Notes: a model not told the origin generated them from the sequence alone. DNA of 64,000 nucleotides from Rhizobium etli 8C-3 (GCF_001908375.1 NZ_CP017244.1:1116001-1180000), one strand, 5' to 3'. Positions 26,117 through 35,733 are shown, numbered from the stretch's first letter. A program made the numbers and translations.

Positions 26117-26872
26117 TCAGTTTGCCGGCTCGACCGGCGTCTCCGTGACGATCGTGACTGTAGTGGTCGTTTCCGTAGTTGCTGGCTCCTCAACCGTATC
26201 CACCGTCTCCGGATCGGGAAGCGTTTCGCGAATCTCGTCGATTTTGCCGACTGCCGGTCCCACGCCAAGGATTTCCTTGGCTTCAGCAAGAGCATCGTCG
26301 CTCACGACGCCGCCTTTCGTGAATCCAGCAAGGGCCTCGCGCAGCGCCTCATCGCTCAGCGCCGGATCGGTCGGAACCACATCGGGCCCGCTTACGTTTT
26401 CGAATTCAGCATATGCCATCACGTAGGCCGCAACGGGAGCCAGTCGAGGGTCGTTGGAATTCAGGTAGGCGTGATAGTTGCGGTTCAACGAACTCAGCCC
26501 GACCGTGTCCGATTTGGTGTTCTTCAGACTCTTTTTTGCAGCGTTGCCGCTCTTTACAGGCTTATCTGCCTTTGTTGCTTTATCAGTTTTTTTGCCCTGA
26601 AAGAAAAGCGATTCGAGTGTCGGCGTGCTTTCTTTCGACTTTGAACTCGTTTTCGAATGGGCGTTGCCAGACTTGCCGTGGTTCGAGCCCGAGCTACCGC
26701 GGTTGCCTCCATTCCCATTCCCATTGCCGTTTCCACCACCGCCAGAATTGCCGTTGCCATTTCCGTCCTTGGCAAGGGCCTCATTCGAGCCCCCGAGCCA
26801 AGCGCCTGTTAGCGGAGCGACTGTGATGGTAAGCGCAAGAATGCTTCGGCTGATCAGTTTTCTGATAGGCAT
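26117..26872 (-). CDS. Secreted Gly/Asn-rich protein (larger of two)
   Basis: This 251-aa protein has a signal peptide (MPIRKLISRSILALTITVAP, cleavage near NEALA). A low-complexity Gly/Asn region (residues about 38-75, GNGNSGGGGNGNGNGNGG) and a Lys/Ser/Thr-rich basic stretch with many KS/KT/KA pairs follow. The folded-looking region has GLSSLNRNYHAYLNSNDPRL, then APVAAYVMAYAEFENVSG. A Thr/Val/Glu-rich tail closes the protein. Its function is unknown. The layout suggests an extracytoplasmic, perhaps surface or matrix, protein. A smaller protein of the same style lies at 29187-29639, with a two-component system between them. Confidence 0.8.
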   Translation of the reverse strand: MPIRKLISRSILALTITVAPLTGAWLGGSNEALAKDGNGNGNSGGGGNGNGNGNGGNRGSSGSNHGKSGNAHSKTSSKSKESTPTLESLFFQGKKTDKATKADKPVKSGNAAKKSLKNTKSDTVGLSSLNRNYHAYLNSNDPRLAPVAAYVMAYAEFENVSGPDVVPTDPALSDEALREALAGFTKGGVVSDDALAEAKEILGVGPAVGKIDEIRETLPDPETVDTVEEPATTETTTTVTIVTETPVEPAN

Positions 26873-27149
26873 GCGATGGTCTCCTCGTTAAAGCGGCGGC
26901 GATGCATATCACAGCCAGCCGCGGATGAGCGGCTTCAGTAAACGCAACGATAGCTTGCGCGCGGCCGCGATTCCATGATCCTCAGACCAATGCCATAGCG
27001 GTTAGGACTTAGGTCCGATGGATGGATTCCAAACGTCTGATAATGCACGCTTGAAAAGCCCGCCATTGACCGCCGCAACGGAGAAGGTAGGCTATCTGCA
27101 AGATCGAAACGGGTCGCCACGTCATGCGACCAATCCCCGAGAATAACTC
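26873..27149. promoter_or_regulatory. Divergent region between Gly/Asn-rich gene and histidine kinase
   Basis: This 277-base gap lies between divergently transcribed genes. I see no clear inverted repeat that could be assigned to the response regulator. Confidence 0.3.
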
Positions 27150-28550
27150 GTGCGTCGGCCCAACCTGATTTCAAAATGGAATTCGCAGTCGCTGGCCAAG
27201 CAGTTCCTGGTGATCGGCGGCATTGTCTCGATTGTAGCGATGCTTCTGGTCGGGGCGTTCGTCACTCGCTTGATCGAGGACGCAGTTACACGTAATTCTG
27301 CCGCAACGACTGCCCTTTACGTGGACAGTGTCATTGCTCCGCTGCTGCCTGACATGCAGACCAGCCAAGCACTTGACGATACCGTCGCGCGGGCTCTCGA
27401 CGAGACACTCGGGCAAGGTGCTCTCGGCGAGCGGCTGTTGTCATTCCGTTTATGGCGCTCGGATGGTACTGTCCTTTATTCGAACGACAAGACCATGATT
27501 GGAAAGAAGTTCCCGCTCAGTGATGAGCTCAAGACGGCCTTTGCAGGCAAGATGGCGGCTCAGTTCAACGAGCTCGACGACGTCGAGGACAAGACAGAGC
27601 GTCTTGCCGGTAAACCGCTTCTTGAGATCTACAACCCCGTCCTGCAGCCCTGGTCGGGACAGGTGGTCGCTGTTTCCGAGTTCTACGAAATTGCCAATGA
27701 CTTCCAGCACAGCCTCAGCCAGGCAAGGCTTCACACCTGGCTCGCGGTGGCGGGTTTTACCCTTGTATTCTTCGCGACGCTCTCGGCGATTGTTCTAAGG
27801 GGTAGCCGAACAATCGAAAATCAGCGTCATGCGTTGAGGCAGCGAATTGACGATCTGTCCGCTTTGCTTGCCCAGAACGAGGCCCTACGGGAACGTGTCC
27901 AGCGCGCTTCCGAGCGCGTCACCGCGTTGAACGAGAGCTATTTGCGGCGCATCGGCGCGGATCTTCACGACGGCCCAGCCCAACTTATTGCTTATGCTTC
28001 GCTTCGCCTGGATAGCCGCACCGTCGTCAGCGCATCGACCTCTCCTGCAAACCGCGAGCGGGAGATTGCATCCATCAAGGCAAGTCTCGACGAAGCCATG
28101 CGCGAAATCCGTACGATTTGCAGCGGCCTGGTCTTGCCGCAGATCGAGGCAGCGAGCCTTTCTGAAATATTGGAGCGGGGTGTTCACGCCCATCGCCAGA
28201 GAACCGGGACAATCGTCGACCTGGTGATGTCCAGCACACATGTTTGTCTATCGCCATCGGCGAAGATATGCATCTACCGCTTTGTGCAGGAAGCGTTGAA
28301 TAATGCCTATCGCCATGGCGGCGGCGCGGGCCAGCGTGTTATTCAGCGTTTGCAGGGTAATCGTGTCAGCGTAGAAGTCGCAGACGATGGGCCAGGTTTC
28401 AGCATCGACGACGTCGGACCTACCAGCCTTGGACTTGCCGGTCTCAGGGAACGCGTGGAAAGTCTTGGCGGCACTTTCGAGATCACATTTGCCGCGCCAG
28501 GTACGATCGTTACGATGACACTCAACATCGAGGAGACCGAGCAAGCATGA
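27150..28550 (+). CDS. Sensor histidine kinase, NarX/DegS (HisKA_3) type
   Basis: This 466-aa membrane sensor kinase starts at a GTG (27150). Transmembrane helices at about residues 19-40 and 197-216 enclose a 155-aa periplasmic sensor region of no recognised type. A coiled coil follows, then the HisKA_3 dimerisation domain with phospho-acceptor His273 in RIGADLHDGPAQLIAY. The HATPase domain has VQEALNNAYRHGGG, VADDGPGF and GLAGLRERVESLGG. Its stop overlaps the response regulator start by 4 bases, so the two form one operon and a cognate pair. Confidence 0.93.
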   Translation: MRRPNLISKWNSQSLAKQFLVIGGIVSIVAMLLVGAFVTRLIEDAVTRNSAATTALYVDSVIAPLLPDMQTSQALDDTVARALDETLGQGALGERLLSFRLWRSDGTVLYSNDKTMIGKKFPLSDELKTAFAGKMAAQFNELDDVEDKTERLAGKPLLEIYNPVLQPWSGQVVAVSEFYEIANDFQHSLSQARLHTWLAVAGFTLVFFATLSAIVLRGSRTIENQRHALRQRIDDLSALLAQNEALRERVQRASERVTALNESYLRRIGADLHDGPAQLIAYASLRLDSRTVVSASTSPANREREIASIKASLDEAMREIRTICSGLVLPQIEAASLSEILERGVHAHRQRTGTIVDLVMSSTHVCLSPSAKICIYRFVQEALNNAYRHGGGAGQRVIQRLQGNRVSVEVADDGPGFSIDDVGPTSLGLAGLRERVESLGGTFEITFAAPGTIVTMTLNIEETEQA

Positions 28551-29197
28551 GCGAAACGATCAGGGTCGCGGTTATCGACGATCACCCGCTGTTTAGAGAG
28601 GGCGTAACGAGAAGCTTGTCGGAAATCGATGGTTTCGAGGTGATCGCCGAAGGCGGTTCGAAGGATGACGCGTTGCGTATTGCACAGAACCTGCGACCCG
28701 ACATCATTCTCATCGACATTTCCATGCCAGGCGGAGGACTGAACGCGATTGGTCCGATCCTTGAAGCATCGCCATCGCAGAAGATCATTATGCTGACGGT
28801 CTCGGAAGCCAATGATGATGTTACCGGAGCCTTGAAGGCGGGCGCGAAAGGTTATGTTCTCAAAGGCGTCGGCTCCAGAGCACTCGCCGACATCATCCGC
28901 ACGGTGGCTGACGGGGACGGATATGTCGCTCCGACCCTATCTGCCAAGTTGCTTCACAATCCATCCGAGCCCTCCAATGTCGACGCCATCGCTGCGCTTA
29001 CCGCCCGTGAACACGAAGTTCTAAAGCTTGTCGCGACGGGCCTTAGCAATAAAGAGGTGGCTCGTAAGCTCGACCTGCACGAGAAAACGATCAAGCATCA
29101 CATGACACAGGTCATGGCGAAGCTTGATGTCAACAACAGGACAGAGGCGGCGATGGTCTTTCGCGATGCGATCGATCGAAGGCCGATCAGGGACTGA
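28547..29197 (+). CDS. NarL/LuxR family response regulator
   Basis: This 216-aa regulator has a receiver domain (VAVIDDHPLFREGV, phospho-acceptor Asp57 in IILIDISMPGG, GYVLKGVG) and a C-terminal LuxR helix-turn-helix (LTAREHEVLKLVATGLSNKE; LHEKTIKHHMTQVMAKL). It is the cognate partner of the upstream kinase. Its 3' end overlaps the convergent Gly/Asn-rich gene by 11 bases. The flanking secreted proteins are plausible targets, which is inference. Confidence 0.95.
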   Translation: MSETIRVAVIDDHPLFREGVTRSLSEIDGFEVIAEGGSKDDALRIAQNLRPDIILIDISMPGGGLNAIGPILEASPSQKIIMLTVSEANDDVTGALKAGAKGYVLKGVGSRALADIIRTVADGDGYVAPTLSAKLLHNPSEPSNVDAIAALTAREHEVLKLVATGLSNKEVARKLDLHEKTIKHHMTQVMAKLDVNNRTEAAMVFRDAIDRRPIRD

Positions 29198-29639
29198 ATG
29201 ATTGCAGCCGCTTTACATCATCAAAAGTGGCGCGCCGGTTGACGATGGTGCGCCCTTTCGCATCCTTCATGATGTAGCGTCCCCTTTTGACTTCCTCGGT
29301 CATTCCATCGACGTGTAGTACTTCGAGGGAGGCGTTGTCTTCGCCCCTTGTCGTTGCCGACACACCAGAGCCTTTTCCGGAAGAGCTGTTGTTCGAGCCG
29401 CTCTTGCCGTTGCCACCGCCGCCGTTGCCATTGCCGCCGCCATTGCCATTGCCGCCGCCATTGCCGCCGCCATTGCCGTTGCCGCCGCCATTGCCGTTGT
29501 TTCCACTCTTGGCCAGGGCAGATTGGGGGGCAACCTCGAATGCGGATCCCGATACTTCAATCCTGTAGGGAAGGATGGAAAGGGAGACACCAACCAAAGC
29601 CCAACACAACGTGGCTAGAAGATTCCGACGCGTCGTCAT
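29187..29639 (-). CDS. Secreted Gly/Asn-rich protein (smaller of two)
   Basis: The ATG at 29639 gives a 150-aa protein with a signal peptide-like start (MTTRRNLLATLCWALVGVSL). A run of about 35 residues of NGGGNGN type and then a Ser/Gly linker follow. The conserved-looking end (LEVLHVDGMTEEVKRGRYIM, then DAKGRTIVNRRATFDDVKR) resembles a small beta-type module. The Gly/Asn tract is encoded by a short DNA tandem repeat. The protein resembles the product of 26117-26872 in the signal-tract arrangement but not in the C-terminal domain. Its function is unknown. Confidence 0.78.
   Translation of the reverse strand: MTTRRNLLATLCWALVGVSLSILPYRIEVSGSAFEVAPQSALAKSGNNGNGGGNGNGGGNGGGNGNGGGNGNGGGGNGKSGSNNSSSGKGSGVSATTRGEDNASLEVLHVDGMTEEVKRGRYIMKDAKGRTIVNRRATFDDVKRLQSFSP
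29405..29505. repeat. Short tandem repeat encoding the Gly/Asn tract
   Basis: The plus strand repeats units such as CCGCCATTG and CCGTTGCCG in 6-, 9- and 12-base steps, all in frame with the minus-strand gene. Such tracts change length by slippage without shifting frame. Confidence 0.8.
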
Positions 29640-30000
29640 CGCTGTTACCCGACGTGGGCTAAAGGCCCACGTCCTTTTTTCAATTAAAAGTGCACTTGGA
29701 TCGATGGCGAATATTCGGCTCGGAAGGGTGGGCAAACCTGCTGAGCAAATTTACATGCAGCATCCAAGATCCGGAGCCTAAACGGCCAGTCCAAGTTCTT
29801 GAGATTGCTCATGACGCATGCCGATCGTCAACCCTTCAAGCGGCTGATAGAGGAAGATCAGACCTTTCCTGCGCATGGGTTCCGACCTTCGTCCGCCTTC
29901 GGATAGGACCAAAGTCCGAGGACAGATGAGGACTGGGAGGGCATGATCAACCCACGAGAGATATGTGATCGCGTACTCTCGTTTTTCCTCGGAGACCTTA
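29640..30000. other. Intergenic stretch with possible micro-ORF
   Basis: No recognised gene is present. A 45-codon frame starts at 29943 after GGGAGG (MINPREICDRVLSFFLG) and overlaps the next gene out of frame; it may be a leader peptide or chance. Confidence 0.35.
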
Positions 30001-30393
30001 ATGATCCCTCAATGGCTGGCGTTTTTGAACCGGACCCACCCCCCGGGTGCGGTGACAAATTTCTCGGCTGCTGCATTTGAGCTTACGGCGGCAATCAATC
30101 TACGTCTCGCCTTGAGGCTGGTCAAACCGACGGCAGAGTGTCTGGCAAGAGCCGAGGAGGTGTACGAGCGAACAAAGCTCTATGGCGAATTGCGCGAAGC
30201 CGGCTCAGGATCAACCGTCAACGCTGAACGACAATTGGCCAATGCTTTGGAAATGCTGACCGCGGAAATGCACGCGGCCTCCGCGTCCGTTGAGGCTTTC
30301 ATCAATTCCGACGACCATCTCGGCTCCGGTTCACGCGCCGGGCCGAAATCGGACGCGCAGGTGGTCGTGCATGGGCTAAATGCCACAATCTAG
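30001..30393 (+). CDS. Hypothetical helical protein
   Basis: This 130-aa protein is not recognised. The ATG at 30001 has CGGAG at a good distance; an in-frame GTG at 29965 is possible. The sequence is Ala/Glu-rich and mostly helical (FELTAAINLRLALRLVKPTA; LANALEMLTAEMHAASASVE) with no signal peptide or membrane helix. Codon use fits the neighbours, which is why I keep it. It stands alone on the plus strand before the AraC gene. Confidence 0.5.
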   Translation: MIPQWLAFLNRTHPPGAVTNFSAAAFELTAAINLRLALRLVKPTAECLARAEEVYERTKLYGELREAGSGSTVNAERQLANALEMLTAEMHAASASVEAFINSDDHLGSGSRAGPKSDAQVVVHGLNATI

Positions 30394-30628
30394 ACAAGAA
30401 ATTTCCTAGAGAATGACTTGAACTGAACCATTGGCAGAATCAGACCGGTTCCTGATCGACCATACCGTCGGGGTCGCTTAAAGAGATGGCATGCCGCCGA
30501 GCTTTTCAACCTTCGCAATCTTTAGCTTGATCGAGCGGCCTAATGTGTCCTGGAGTGGACAGCGTTCTGCGTCTGCTTCGGCCGATTCGGTGACGTGAAT
30601 GGGGTTTTGGTGACTATTTGGCGCTGTC
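30394..30628. other. Intergenic stretch
   Basis: No gene was recognised; it probably contains the AraC-family gene's promoter. Confidence 0.3.
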
Positions 30629-31843
30629 TTGACGCCAGTTCGGGGGACCAGATTGTCAGATGATCGACGTAAAGAACAATCCGGACCTAATGGTCCCGAC
30701 ACCGAAAATGCCGTGCGGAGCGACGAGACTGCGCCAGTAAAGGTCGAACGCCGTCGTTATCCGAGATCGGCACAACCAAGCGCCGAAGCGCCTCCGGCTC
30801 CGCCAGCGTTGGAACCATTGCTGTTTTCCACGCGCGGGCTGGAACCGGCAGATCAATTTGGAGCCTGGCAGGCCTATGTCGCTCCCCTGATAGACATTCG
30901 ACGTCCGGATGGTCCATCGCAAGAAGTGGGGTTTGTAGCCGATCATGCGGCCTGGAATCTCGGCGGCATGCTGATCGTCCAACAAAGCACACCTGCCCAT
31001 AGCTATATGCGCTCGGAGGCAAAGGTGCGGTCAAACCTTATCGATCATTGGCATGTTTCGATCCTGCGCAACGGCCGGACATGGACAGAAGTTGCCGGGT
31101 ATGTCTCGGAGGGTGAGCCAGGAAAGGTGGAGCTGCGTTCTTTGGGCCACCCCTTTCGAGGTCGATCAACCGAGGCCAGAACCCTCTCGCTTTATTTGCC
31201 GCGCGAACTGCTTTTTGCTGTCCCCGCCTCCAGCGAAATCAAAAACAATGTCGCCTTGTCCGGAACCTACACCAAACTCCTGATCGAATATCTGGATGGT
31301 GTCGAGGCAAACCTTCCACGTCTGGCTGCAGTGGACCTACCCTACGTCGTCCAGACCACACGTGACATGATTTTGACCTGCGTTTCGGCATCGGCTTCGA
31401 ATATTGTCGCTCCGGAGCAACACAGCACCTTGGCTTTGATGGAGCGCGTGCGCCGCTTCGTCCAGCGAAACTTGATGTCACCCGATCTCACGACCGACCG
31501 CATATGCAGGGAGCTCGGAGTTTCGCGCACCCGCCTCTATCAGGTGTTCGAGCCGGATGGCGGCGTTCATCACTATATTCAGCGCCGGCGGCTTTTGTCT
31601 GCTCACGCTGCCCTGAGTGACGTCAGCAACCGGCAGCAAATCGTCGACATCGCCTTTGCTGTGGGCTTTTCTTCTGCTGCTCATTTCAGCCGAGCATTCA
31701 GCAAGGAGTTCGGTTACAGCCCGCGCGAGGCGAGAAATGTAGCCGTTCCACTTTATCTTGGGCATGCTGTCGCACCAGTGTCAGAGGTCGAAAGCGCTCA
31801 TTCCTTCGACAAATGGCTAAAGACGCTCGGCCATAGCCGCTAG
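30629..31843 (+). CDS. AraC family transcriptional regulator
   Basis: This 404-aa regulator has an N-terminal AraC-binding-like sensing domain (about residues 65-240; FGAWQAYVAPLIDI, LIDHWHVSILRNG, LYLPRELLF). The C-terminal AraC helix-turn-helix pair (LTTDRICRELGVSRTRLYQV; IVDIAFAVGFSSAAHFSRAF, then FGYSPREAR) is complete. The first 60 residues are charged and proline-rich, and the frame has no ATG there. The start is a TTG at 30629 or 30653, or a GTG further in, so the N-terminus is uncertain. No obvious target operon is adjacent. Confidence 0.85.
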   Translation: MTPVRGTRLSDDRRKEQSGPNGPDTENAVRSDETAPVKVERRRYPRSAQPSAEAPPAPPALEPLLFSTRGLEPADQFGAWQAYVAPLIDIRRPDGPSQEVGFVADHAAWNLGGMLIVQQSTPAHSYMRSEAKVRSNLIDHWHVSILRNGRTWTEVAGYVSEGEPGKVELRSLGHPFRGRSTEARTLSLYLPRELLFAVPASSEIKNNVALSGTYTKLLIEYLDGVEANLPRLAAVDLPYVVQTTRDMILTCVSASASNIVAPEQHSTLALMERVRRFVQRNLMSPDLTTDRICRELGVSRTRLYQVFEPDGGVHHYIQRRRLLSAHAALSDVSNRQQIVDIAFAVGFSSAAHFSRAFSKEFGYSPREARNVAVPLYLGHAVAPVSEVESAHSFDKWLKTLGHSR

Positions 31844-32261
31844 TTGCGGCCCGTTCGCCGCCAAAGCGGGGATCGTGGCATCGAAGATGCTCTGTCTCTT
31901 GCCGCACTCATCGATCCTGTGCCGCCACATAAACGAGTGCTGCGTTGTCCAGCCGATGCGACAGATCCAAAAGAGCCCGGCTACCTCCTCATGATCGGCC
32001 TTCTACTGGTCTTCTGGTCGTTGCACGAGCCGTGGGCGAGGTTTGCTTCAGAGAATATCAAGGCCAGGAGGGTAAAATTCCAAACTGGCGATCGGTGATT
32101 GCAAAAATGGACGCTGCTGCAAGTTTCGGGATGCATGGCTAACGACAGGCGACACTTAAGTTATTAGAAAAGAAGCATAATAGCAGTTCAGGCGAGAGAA
32201 CCCGAGTACATGATGAAATGTACTCTCCATGCAAATAGCGCAACCTTGAGGGGGCATATCA
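31844..32261. other. Gap without recognised gene
   Basis: About 420 bases with only short frames in both strands. A stretch near 32040-32140 (EYQGQEGKIPNWRSVIAKMD) looks protein-like but has no proper start and could be a relic. Confidence 0.35.
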
Positions 32262-32483
32262 ATGGAATTTACCCGTCCGACAATACAGATCAGCAACCCG
32301 CAACATGGCGCAAGTGATCCCTATCGAGCCGTCGAGCGCGAGGAAGTTCTTGCAGCGGCATTTCAAGAATTCGTGCAAAGGGCTCTTGCTGCGGGGTGGA
32401 AGGAGCCGGAGGTCGCTTTGACCTTGGCCGACATCGCAGACGACTATGTGATGGCGCTCGCGCGAAGAATTGCGGCAAATTAG
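32262..32483 (+). CDS. Small hypothetical protein
   Basis: This 73-aa soluble protein has a good Shine-Dalgarno (GAGGGGG) before ATG 32262. It is acidic and helical (EREEVLAAAFQEFVQRALAA; VALTLADIADDYVMALARR). No family was assigned. It resembles the many small unannotated rhizobial proteins and appears monocistronic. Confidence 0.6.
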   Translation: MEFTRPTIQISNPQHGASDPYRAVEREEVLAAAFQEFVQRALAAGWKEPEVALTLADIADDYVMALARRIAAN

Positions 32484-32632
32484 TATTGAGTGTCCGTTCG
32501 CGCTTCGCACGAAAAAGAGCGCGAAATGGTGCCAGCAATCTTCGGCAAGCCCGCCGGCGCTGTTGCTTCACGACGAAGCGGCTCGCCGGCGGCGTGCGTG
32601 GTCTGGGACATAGGTGCCGGTTTCATCGGGGG
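32484..32632. other. Short convergent intergenic region
   Basis: No gene; it separates the small plus-strand gene from the minus-strand GntR gene. Confidence 0.3.
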
Positions 32633-33295
32633 TCATCTGCCAGGATCGATCCGGGAGAAAGCGGCAAGCACCGTGCGCTCGGACTGTATTAGATAGGCTT
32701 CGAGCGCTGTACAAGCTTCGGCCGTCAATCCGGCTTCGAGCTTTTCGAGAATTGCGCCGTTGAGGTCGACATAGGGCGCGTGCAACAATTCGGGATCGGC
32801 AAGAAGGCCGAAACTGAGACGCAATTCTGCGGCGATCTGCGCGTAGAAGGCATTCAGGCGCTGGCTGTCTGCAAGATCGACGATCGCCGCATGAAAGACC
32901 ATGTTTTCGCTGCCGACCATTGTCCAATCCTTTCGGTCCCGCGCCACCCTGGCGCGCTCGACCGCCGAGCGCATGCGCGCCACGGCCGGATGCCTGGGAT
33001 AGGCCCTTGCAAGCGCTTGGCATTCGATCATGCGGCGCACACGGTAGATGTCGATGATTGAGGCCATGCTCGGCGTGGCGACAAAGACGCCGCGATTGGG
33101 CTCGTGGCGCAAGAGATTTTCCTTGGTCAAGAGCCGGAAGGCTTCGCGCAGTGAGTTGCGCGACACATCCAGGCCGGCGCTGAGCGCTGCCTCAGACAGG
33201 CGCTGCCCCGGCTTCAATTCGCCCGCAATCAGCATGTCGCGGATCTCCTCCGCCAGACGCGGCGCAAGCGCCGATATGGTATCCTGTTCAGCCAT
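32633..33295 (-). CDS. GntR/FCD family transcriptional regulator
   Basis: This 220-aa FadR-subfamily regulator has a GntR winged helix (LSEAALSAGLDVSRNSLREA, then FRLLTKENLL) and an FCD domain (RRMIECQALARAYP; MVFHAAIVDLADSQRLNAFY). The ATG at 33295 is preferred over an upstream ATG because family homology starts at AEQDTISALAPRLAEEI. It is transcribed divergently from the 5-oxoproline operon and is its probable regulator. In Bacillus the analogous ycs-kip operon has its own regulator, KipR, of a different family. Confidence 0.9.
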   Translation of the reverse strand: MAEQDTISALAPRLAEEIRDMLIAGELKPGQRLSEAALSAGLDVSRNSLREAFRLLTKENLLRHEPNRGVFVATPSMASIIDIYRVRRMIECQALARAYPRHPAVARMRSAVERARVARDRKDWTMVGSENMVFHAAIVDLADSQRLNAFYAQIAAELRLSFGLLADPELLHAPYVDLNGAILEKLEAGLTAEACTALEAYLIQSERTVLAAFSRIDPGR

Positions 33296-33671
33296 CAAAG
33301 CCCCTTCTGAATGGAAATGGATGAAACATCCCTTTCCATTCGCATCGATATAGCGGTTCTTGCTCAATGGGAACTATGGGCTGAACGACAAGACCAGCCA
33401 GGCCCAGCGGCCAATGTCATTCGCGGCCAGTCAGGCTTTTCCTCAAGGCACGAAAAGTGACAAGCACGCGGGCAGTTTGCAAACGGGTACCGAAGAGACC
33501 GTCGCTTAATAACTGCTCAGATTGCTCAACACTTCGGCATTATAGTAGAACGATAAAATTAAATCGTTGAACAATATTGACATCGCAGTGAAACCCGACG
33601 ACGCTGGTTCCTGTCAAATCTCACATGGCCTGCCCAAGGAAGTGCGGGCGGGCCGCATAAGGAGAGGGTTT
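33296..33671. promoter_or_regulatory. Divergent control region, GntR / pxp operon
   Basis: This 376-base region separates the regulator from the transporter gene. It contains one A/T-rich palindrome (33549-33568, listed separately) and a Shine-Dalgarno (AAGGAGAG) just before the transporter ATG at 33672. Confidence 0.5.
33549..33568. promoter_or_regulatory. Candidate GntR operator
   Basis: AACGAT, eight A/T-rich bases, ATCGTT is a perfect 6-bp inverted repeat 103 bases before the transporter start. Size and A/T centre suit an FCD-type GntR site. The link to the adjacent regulator is inference. Confidence 0.35.
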
Positions 33672-34937
33672 ATGGAACAGCTATCTATTTCATCTACAGA
33701 CGGTGCATCGGCCGCAACGTCTGGCATGTCGGTCAAGTCGCGGCGCGCAGCACTAACGGCTGCGGTCTTCCTGATGGCAACCTCGGCCATTGGCCCGGGA
33801 TTTATCACCCAAACGGCAACATTTACCACCAAACTCGGCGCGGCTTTCGCTTTTGCGATCCTCTCCTCGATTGTCATTGATTTCGTCGTGCAGCTGAACA
33901 TCTGGCGCATCGTGACGCTGACGCGCATGCGCGCCTCCGATCTCGCCAATGCGGCAATCCCGGGCGCCGGCTATCTGCTTGCTGTTTTGGTGATCGTCGG
34001 CGGATTATTCTTCAATATTGGAAACATCGGGGGAACGGGTCTTGGTATCAATGCTATGATCGGGCTTGATCCGAAAATCGGCGGCGCAATCAGCGCAGTT
34101 CTTTCGATCGGCATCTTCTTGTCGAAGCGCGCCGGCATGGCCGTCGACCGCTTCATCATCTTCGCCGGTATCTTGATGATCGCATTGACGCTCTATGTAG
34201 CCATCGTATCGGCCCCGCCGGTTGGCGAAGCACTGTTCCAGACCTTTTTGCCAGCGACCGTGGATTTTGCCACGATCACCACGATCGTCGGCGGCACCGT
34301 CGGTGGCTACATCACCTATTCCGGGGCCCATCGCCTATTGGACAAGGGCACGGTCGGCATCGAGAATCTCGGCGCCGTCAACCGCGCAGCGCTTACCGGC
34401 ATCGCCGTCACCGGCATCATGCGCTACGTGCTCTTTCTCGCTGTGCTTGGCGTAGTCGCCAGCGGTGTCGTCATCGATGTCACAGGCAAGGGTGCCAATC
34501 CGGCTGCCCAAGCCTTTGAGGCAGCCGCTGGCACCCTGGGCATGCGCATCTTCGGCATCATCCTATGGGCTGCCGCCATCACCTCGGTTATCGGCGCTGC
34601 CTATACGTCGGTTTCCTTCATCACGATCTTCAAGCAAGACCTTAGTGAGAGAGCCCGCAATATCGCGACCGTAATCTTCATCGCCGTATCGCTGTTCTTC
34701 TATGTCGTCATCACCACCCCGCCGGCTCAGATGCTGGTCTTCGTCGGCGGCCTGAACGGCCTCATTCTGCCGATCGGCCTGTCGATTTTCATCTATGCCG
34801 CCTGGGCTCGTTCTGACCTGATGGGTGGCTATCGCTATCCGCGCTGGCTGCTGGTGCTCGGTGTGCTGGCTTGCCTCCTCACCTGGTACATGGGCTACAA
34901 GTCAATCGGCCCGATCTTCGCGCTTCTGGCCGCCTAG
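33672..34937 (+). CDS. Nramp-like membrane transporter of the 5-oxoproline cluster
   Basis: This 421-aa protein has about 11 membrane helices and is of the Nramp-related group found beside pxp genes (YcsG in Bacillus subtilis). [18 protein letters not shown] in the first helix is the Nramp-like unwound segment, where the metal-ion Nramp DPGN motif is replaced by GPGF. A divalent metal is therefore an unlikely substrate, and uptake of 5-oxoproline or a related lactam is proposed from context. It is the first gene of the operon, 10 bases before pxpA. Confidence 0.85.
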   Translation: MEQLSISSTDGASAATSGMSVKSRRAALTAAVFLMATSAIGPGFITQTATFTTKLGAAFAFAILSSIVIDFVVQLNIWRIVTLTRMRASDLANAAIPGAGYLLAVLVIVGGLFFNIGNIGGTGLGINAMIGLDPKIGGAISAVLSIGIFLSKRAGMAVDRFIIFAGILMIALTLYVAIVSAPPVGEALFQTFLPATVDFATITTIVGGTVGGYITYSGAHRLLDKGTVGIENLGAVNRAALTGIAVTGIMRYVLFLAVLGVVASGVVIDVTGKGANPAAQAFEAAAGTLGMRIFGIILWAAAITSVIGAAYTSVSFITIFKQDLSERARNIATVIFIAVSLFFYVVITTPPAQMLVFVGGLNGLILPIGLSIFIYAAWARSDLMGGYRYPRWLLVLGVLACLLTWYMGYKSIGPIFALLAA

Positions 34938-34947
34938 GGAGCCTGAC

Positions 34948-35712
34948 ATGACTACCATTGATCTGAACAGCGATCTCGGCGAAAGCTATGGCGCATGGAG
35001 CATGGGCGATGACACCGCGATGCTCGCCCTCGTCTCCAGCGCCAATGTCGCCTGCGGCTTTCATGCCGGCGACCCGCTCGGTATTCTGAAGACCGTCAGG
35101 GCCGCAGCTGAAACGGGCGTCATGATCGGCGCGCATGTCTCCTATCCTGATCGCGTCGGCTTCGGCCGGCGCGACATGGATGTCGCAAGCCACGAACTGA
35201 CCGCCGATGTCATCTACCAGATCGGCGCACTGAAGGGCCTGGCAGCGGCAGTGGGTGTCACCGTCGGTTACGTCAAGCCGCACGGCGCTCTTTACAACCG
35301 CATCGCCCGCGACCCGAAGCAGGGCCAGGCAGTGATCGACGGCATCAAGTCAGTGGATCCCTCTTTGATGCTGATGGGTCTAGCAAACGCGCCAATTCTC
35401 AAGCTCGCCCGCGACTGCGGCTTGAAGGTGGTGGCGGAAGCCTTTGCCGACCGGGCCTATACGCCCGATGGCGACCTCGTCTCACGTCGTGAACCGGGTG
35501 CCGTCCTGCATGACCCCCAACTGATTGCTCGACGCATGCTGCAGCTTGCACACGAAGGTACGCTCGAAGCGATCGACGGCTCGACCATCAAGCTCGACGC
35601 CCAGTCGATCTGCGTGCATGGCGACAGCCCCAGCGCTGTCTCCATCGCCATGGAGATCCGCCGCGTCTTCGAAGTGAACGGGATTGCCGTCCGCTCCTTC
35701 CTGTCTGCCTGA
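34948..35712 (+). CDS. pxpA: 5-oxoprolinase subunit A (LamB/YcsF family)
   Basis: This 254-aa PxpA is a TIM-barrel-like subunit of the ATP-dependent 5-oxoprolinase that opens 5-oxoproline to glutamate. The N-terminus [19 protein letters not shown] is the family hallmark. [28 protein letters not shown] and [10 protein letters not shown] carry conserved Asp/His residues. The length is normal. The gene is followed by the YcsI-like gene and the pxpB-pxpC fusion. Confidence 0.95.
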   Translation: MTTIDLNSDLGESYGAWSMGDDTAMLALVSSANVACGFHAGDPLGILKTVRAAAETGVMIGAHVSYPDRVGFGRRDMDVASHELTADVIYQIGALKGLAAAVGVTVGYVKPHGALYNRIARDPKQGQAVIDGIKSVDPSLMLMGLANAPILKLARDCGLKVVAEAFADRAYTPDGDLVSRREPGAVLHDPQLIARRMLQLAHEGTLEAIDGSTIKLDAQSICVHGDSPSAVSIAMEIRRVFEVNGIAVRSFLSA

Positions 35713-35733
35713 CCAACCTGCGAGAGACATACA

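Noticed and set aside
29405-29505. CRISPR-like short repeats
   Set aside because: There are no spacers; the repeats are in frame and encode the Gly/Asn tract.
29943-30080. 45-codon frame with good Shine-Dalgarno
   Set aside because: It overlaps a longer frame with better coding character. It could be a leader peptide but nothing supports it further.
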